Source: Candidatus Pacearchaeota archaeon ex4484_71 (lineage in GTDB: Archaea; Nanobdellota; Nanobdellia; Pacearchaeales; GW2011-AR1). Taken from it: a stretch of 23,530 bases of DNA. Shown here piece by piece: positions 22,480 through 23,530 of this stretch. Each line of letters begins with the position of its first letter. Position 1 is the first letter of the stretch. A program made the translations under genes and the position numbers. The notes beneath the pieces are model-generated. The model had not been told where the DNA came from. It searched no databases and saw nothing but the letters and a program-made list of their open reading frames with translations. Location of the stretch: NCBI GenBank assembly GCA_002254395.1, contig NJDN01000001.1:1-23530 (forward strand), in the 5' to 3' direction.

Positions 22480-23530
22480 ATAGTCAAGCCCATACTTTTC
22501 TAAAAGCCGTAACAATCTTCCTTGCATAAAAATATTTAACTTGCTCTTTGACCTAAGTTTATTCAAATTTTTTGCATCCGTATACTCTATCAAACCTCTC
22601 GGTAAAGAAATGCCATCAGAAATTAAAACAAGCTCTGGACTAAAGACCAACTTTCCTGCCCCAAGGTATTCCCCCCCATTGTCGGTAATTATAGAAGGAG
22701 ATGTTGATTCCACAAAACAGTATCCAGAGTTTAACAAACTATTCTCTTTTGGACATTTTATTCCAACGGCCTCATGATTTTCCACAGGATAATAAAATAA
22801 GGCAGTCCCATACCCTATTTCTCTTAACAACAATACTAAAAGCTCGGATTTTCCCTCGCAAGATCCCTTGTTTGAATAGAGGGTTTGATAAGGAAAATTG
22901 GAAAGAGAAACTTTTTTGTCTTCAAACTCAATATAATCTTCTGGCTCCCCATAATCGATATTCTGAACCAAACTAATTGCAATTCTTGCTTGATCAACTT
23001 TGCTGTTTGGAGCAAGATTTTCTATTTTTATGACGAGAGGAAGAATGGCTTGCCTCTGAATTTCATCATTTATTTTCCTTAGCTTAAAATCCGCCCTAAG
23101 AGGAACTTCATCATTTGAATATCTTATAGCACGAGGCAATTGAGAAACATATTCTTCAACTCCATCATAAAGCCACATTTGCAACTCCTTTCTTTCTCCG
23201 TTAAGAAAATATGGAAATTCTGCTGGAACCGCATCTGTAAACTCCTTGTACGAACAAAACTCTCCTTTTTTCCCCATCCCCTCGGGACATCCGCAAACAG
23301 ATGCTCTTTCTTCAAGCATGCCTTGGTTACAAAAATAAGGTTTATTCAAAGAACAAGAATCATAAAAGGTCCCATCCCCGCAAGACTTCTCTGAACCTGT
23401 AAGAACAACCTCTCCAGTGTGACTCCCTGCATAAAAAAATATACCAAAAAAAAGAACTAACATCGCCAAAAGTACCAAAAAAAAGATACCATAAGAAAAT
23501 CTCTTATCAAAATCTTTTCTAGCAAATCCT
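22471..23530 (-). CDS. Membrane-anchored transglutaminase-like protein, N-terminus outside window
   Basis: The frame has no stop up to the window edge. Upstream of the TTG at 23478 it still encodes a basic stretch and the first half of a membrane helix (FARKDFDKRFSYGIFFLVLL), so the true start lies beyond 23530. After one membrane helix comes a cysteine-rich region of about 50 residues with nine or so cysteines (CGDGTFYDSC, VCGCPEG), probably disulfide-bonded outside the cell. The C-terminal half has a transglutaminase-like triad: Cys in GSCEGKSELLVLLL, His in ENHEAVG and an acidic residue near FVEST. Extracellular protein cross-linking or peptidase roles are known for the superfamily; none can be specified here. 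Its stop overlaps the alaS end by 9 bp, convergently. Confidence 0.85.
   Translation of the reverse strand, partial: GFARKDFDKRFSYGIFFLVLLAMLVLFFGIFFYAGSHTGEVVLTGSEKSCGDGTFYDSCSLNKPYFCNQGMLEERASVCGCPEGMGKKGEFCSYKEFTDAVPAEFPYFLNGERKELQMWLYDGVEEYVSQLPRAIRYSNDEVPLRADFKLRKINDEIQRQAILPLVIKIENLAPNSKVDQARIAISLVQNIDYGEPEDYIEFEDKKVSLSNFPYQTLYSNKGSCEGKSELLVLLLREIGYGTALFYYPVENHEAVGIKCPKENSLLNSGYCFVESTSPSIITDNGGEYLGAGKLVFSPELVLISDGISLPRGLIEYTDAKNLNKLRSKSKLNIFMQGRLLRLLEKYGLDYSF

Noticed and set aside
23476..23478. TTG as the start of the transglutaminase-like gene
   Set aside because: The frame continues upstream to the window edge and encodes the basic side and first part of the membrane helix, so the start lies beyond the window.

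Overview
The window reads as a piece of an AT-rich archaeal chromosome with a small, densely packed genome, most likely from the DPANN group (Pacearchaeota or Woesearchaeota-like; the phylum is my inference). Archaeal markers are the GatD/GatE amidotransferase pair, a TFE-type transcription factor, deoxyhypusine synthase, an archaeal/eukaryal-type ProRS, and TATA boxes about 24-30 bp upstream of start codons that lack leaders. The alanyl-tRNA synthetase and the DisA-type diadenylate cyclase look bacterial. I see no phage, insertion sequence, CRISPR array or other mobile DNA.

Layout. 1-2498 (minus): a DHH phosphoesterase cut by the window edge, a metallo-beta-lactamase-fold hydrolase and a calcineurin-like phosphoesterase. 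2530-11941: a translation island with AsnRS, an unrecognised protein, AspRS, GatE, a divergent DUF1003 membrane protein, GatD, an amino-acid permease that follows directly on tRNA-Arg(UCG), and ProRS. 11942-12332: a gap without a conventional gene that carries strong nested stem-loops between a TATA box and a T-rich run on the minus strand. 12333-17300 (minus): ureohydrolase, deoxyhypusine synthase, a fold-III PLP decarboxylase homologue, DisA and a DHH-DHHA1 phosphoesterase. 17338-19642: a two-helix membrane protein facing a tight TFE - rhomboid - SpoIIM operon. 19746-22479 (plus): two coiled-coil proteins of unknown role and a short bacterial-type AlaRS. 22471 to the end (minus): an anchored transglutaminase-like protein whose start lies outside the window.

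How the genes work together. The amidotransferase genes imply that Gln-tRNA(Gln) is made from Glu-tRNA(Gln), while AsnRS indicates direct charging of tRNA(Asn). The ureohydrolase, decarboxylase homologue and deoxyhypusine synthase fit a polyamine-to-hypusine route serving translation factor aIF5A. DisA and the adjacent DHH protein fit a synthesis and breakdown pair for cyclic di-AMP. Several proteins are pared down (GatE without its AspRS-like insert, AlaRS without the beta-barrel and C-Ala domains), while TFE has gained a long lysine-rich tail.

The strongest candidates for undescribed biology are the structured locus at 11942-12332, the DisA/DHH pair beside the hypusine genes, the tRNA-Arg/permease arrangement and the tailed TFE. 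All assignments come from reading motifs by eye. No database search or folding program was run.
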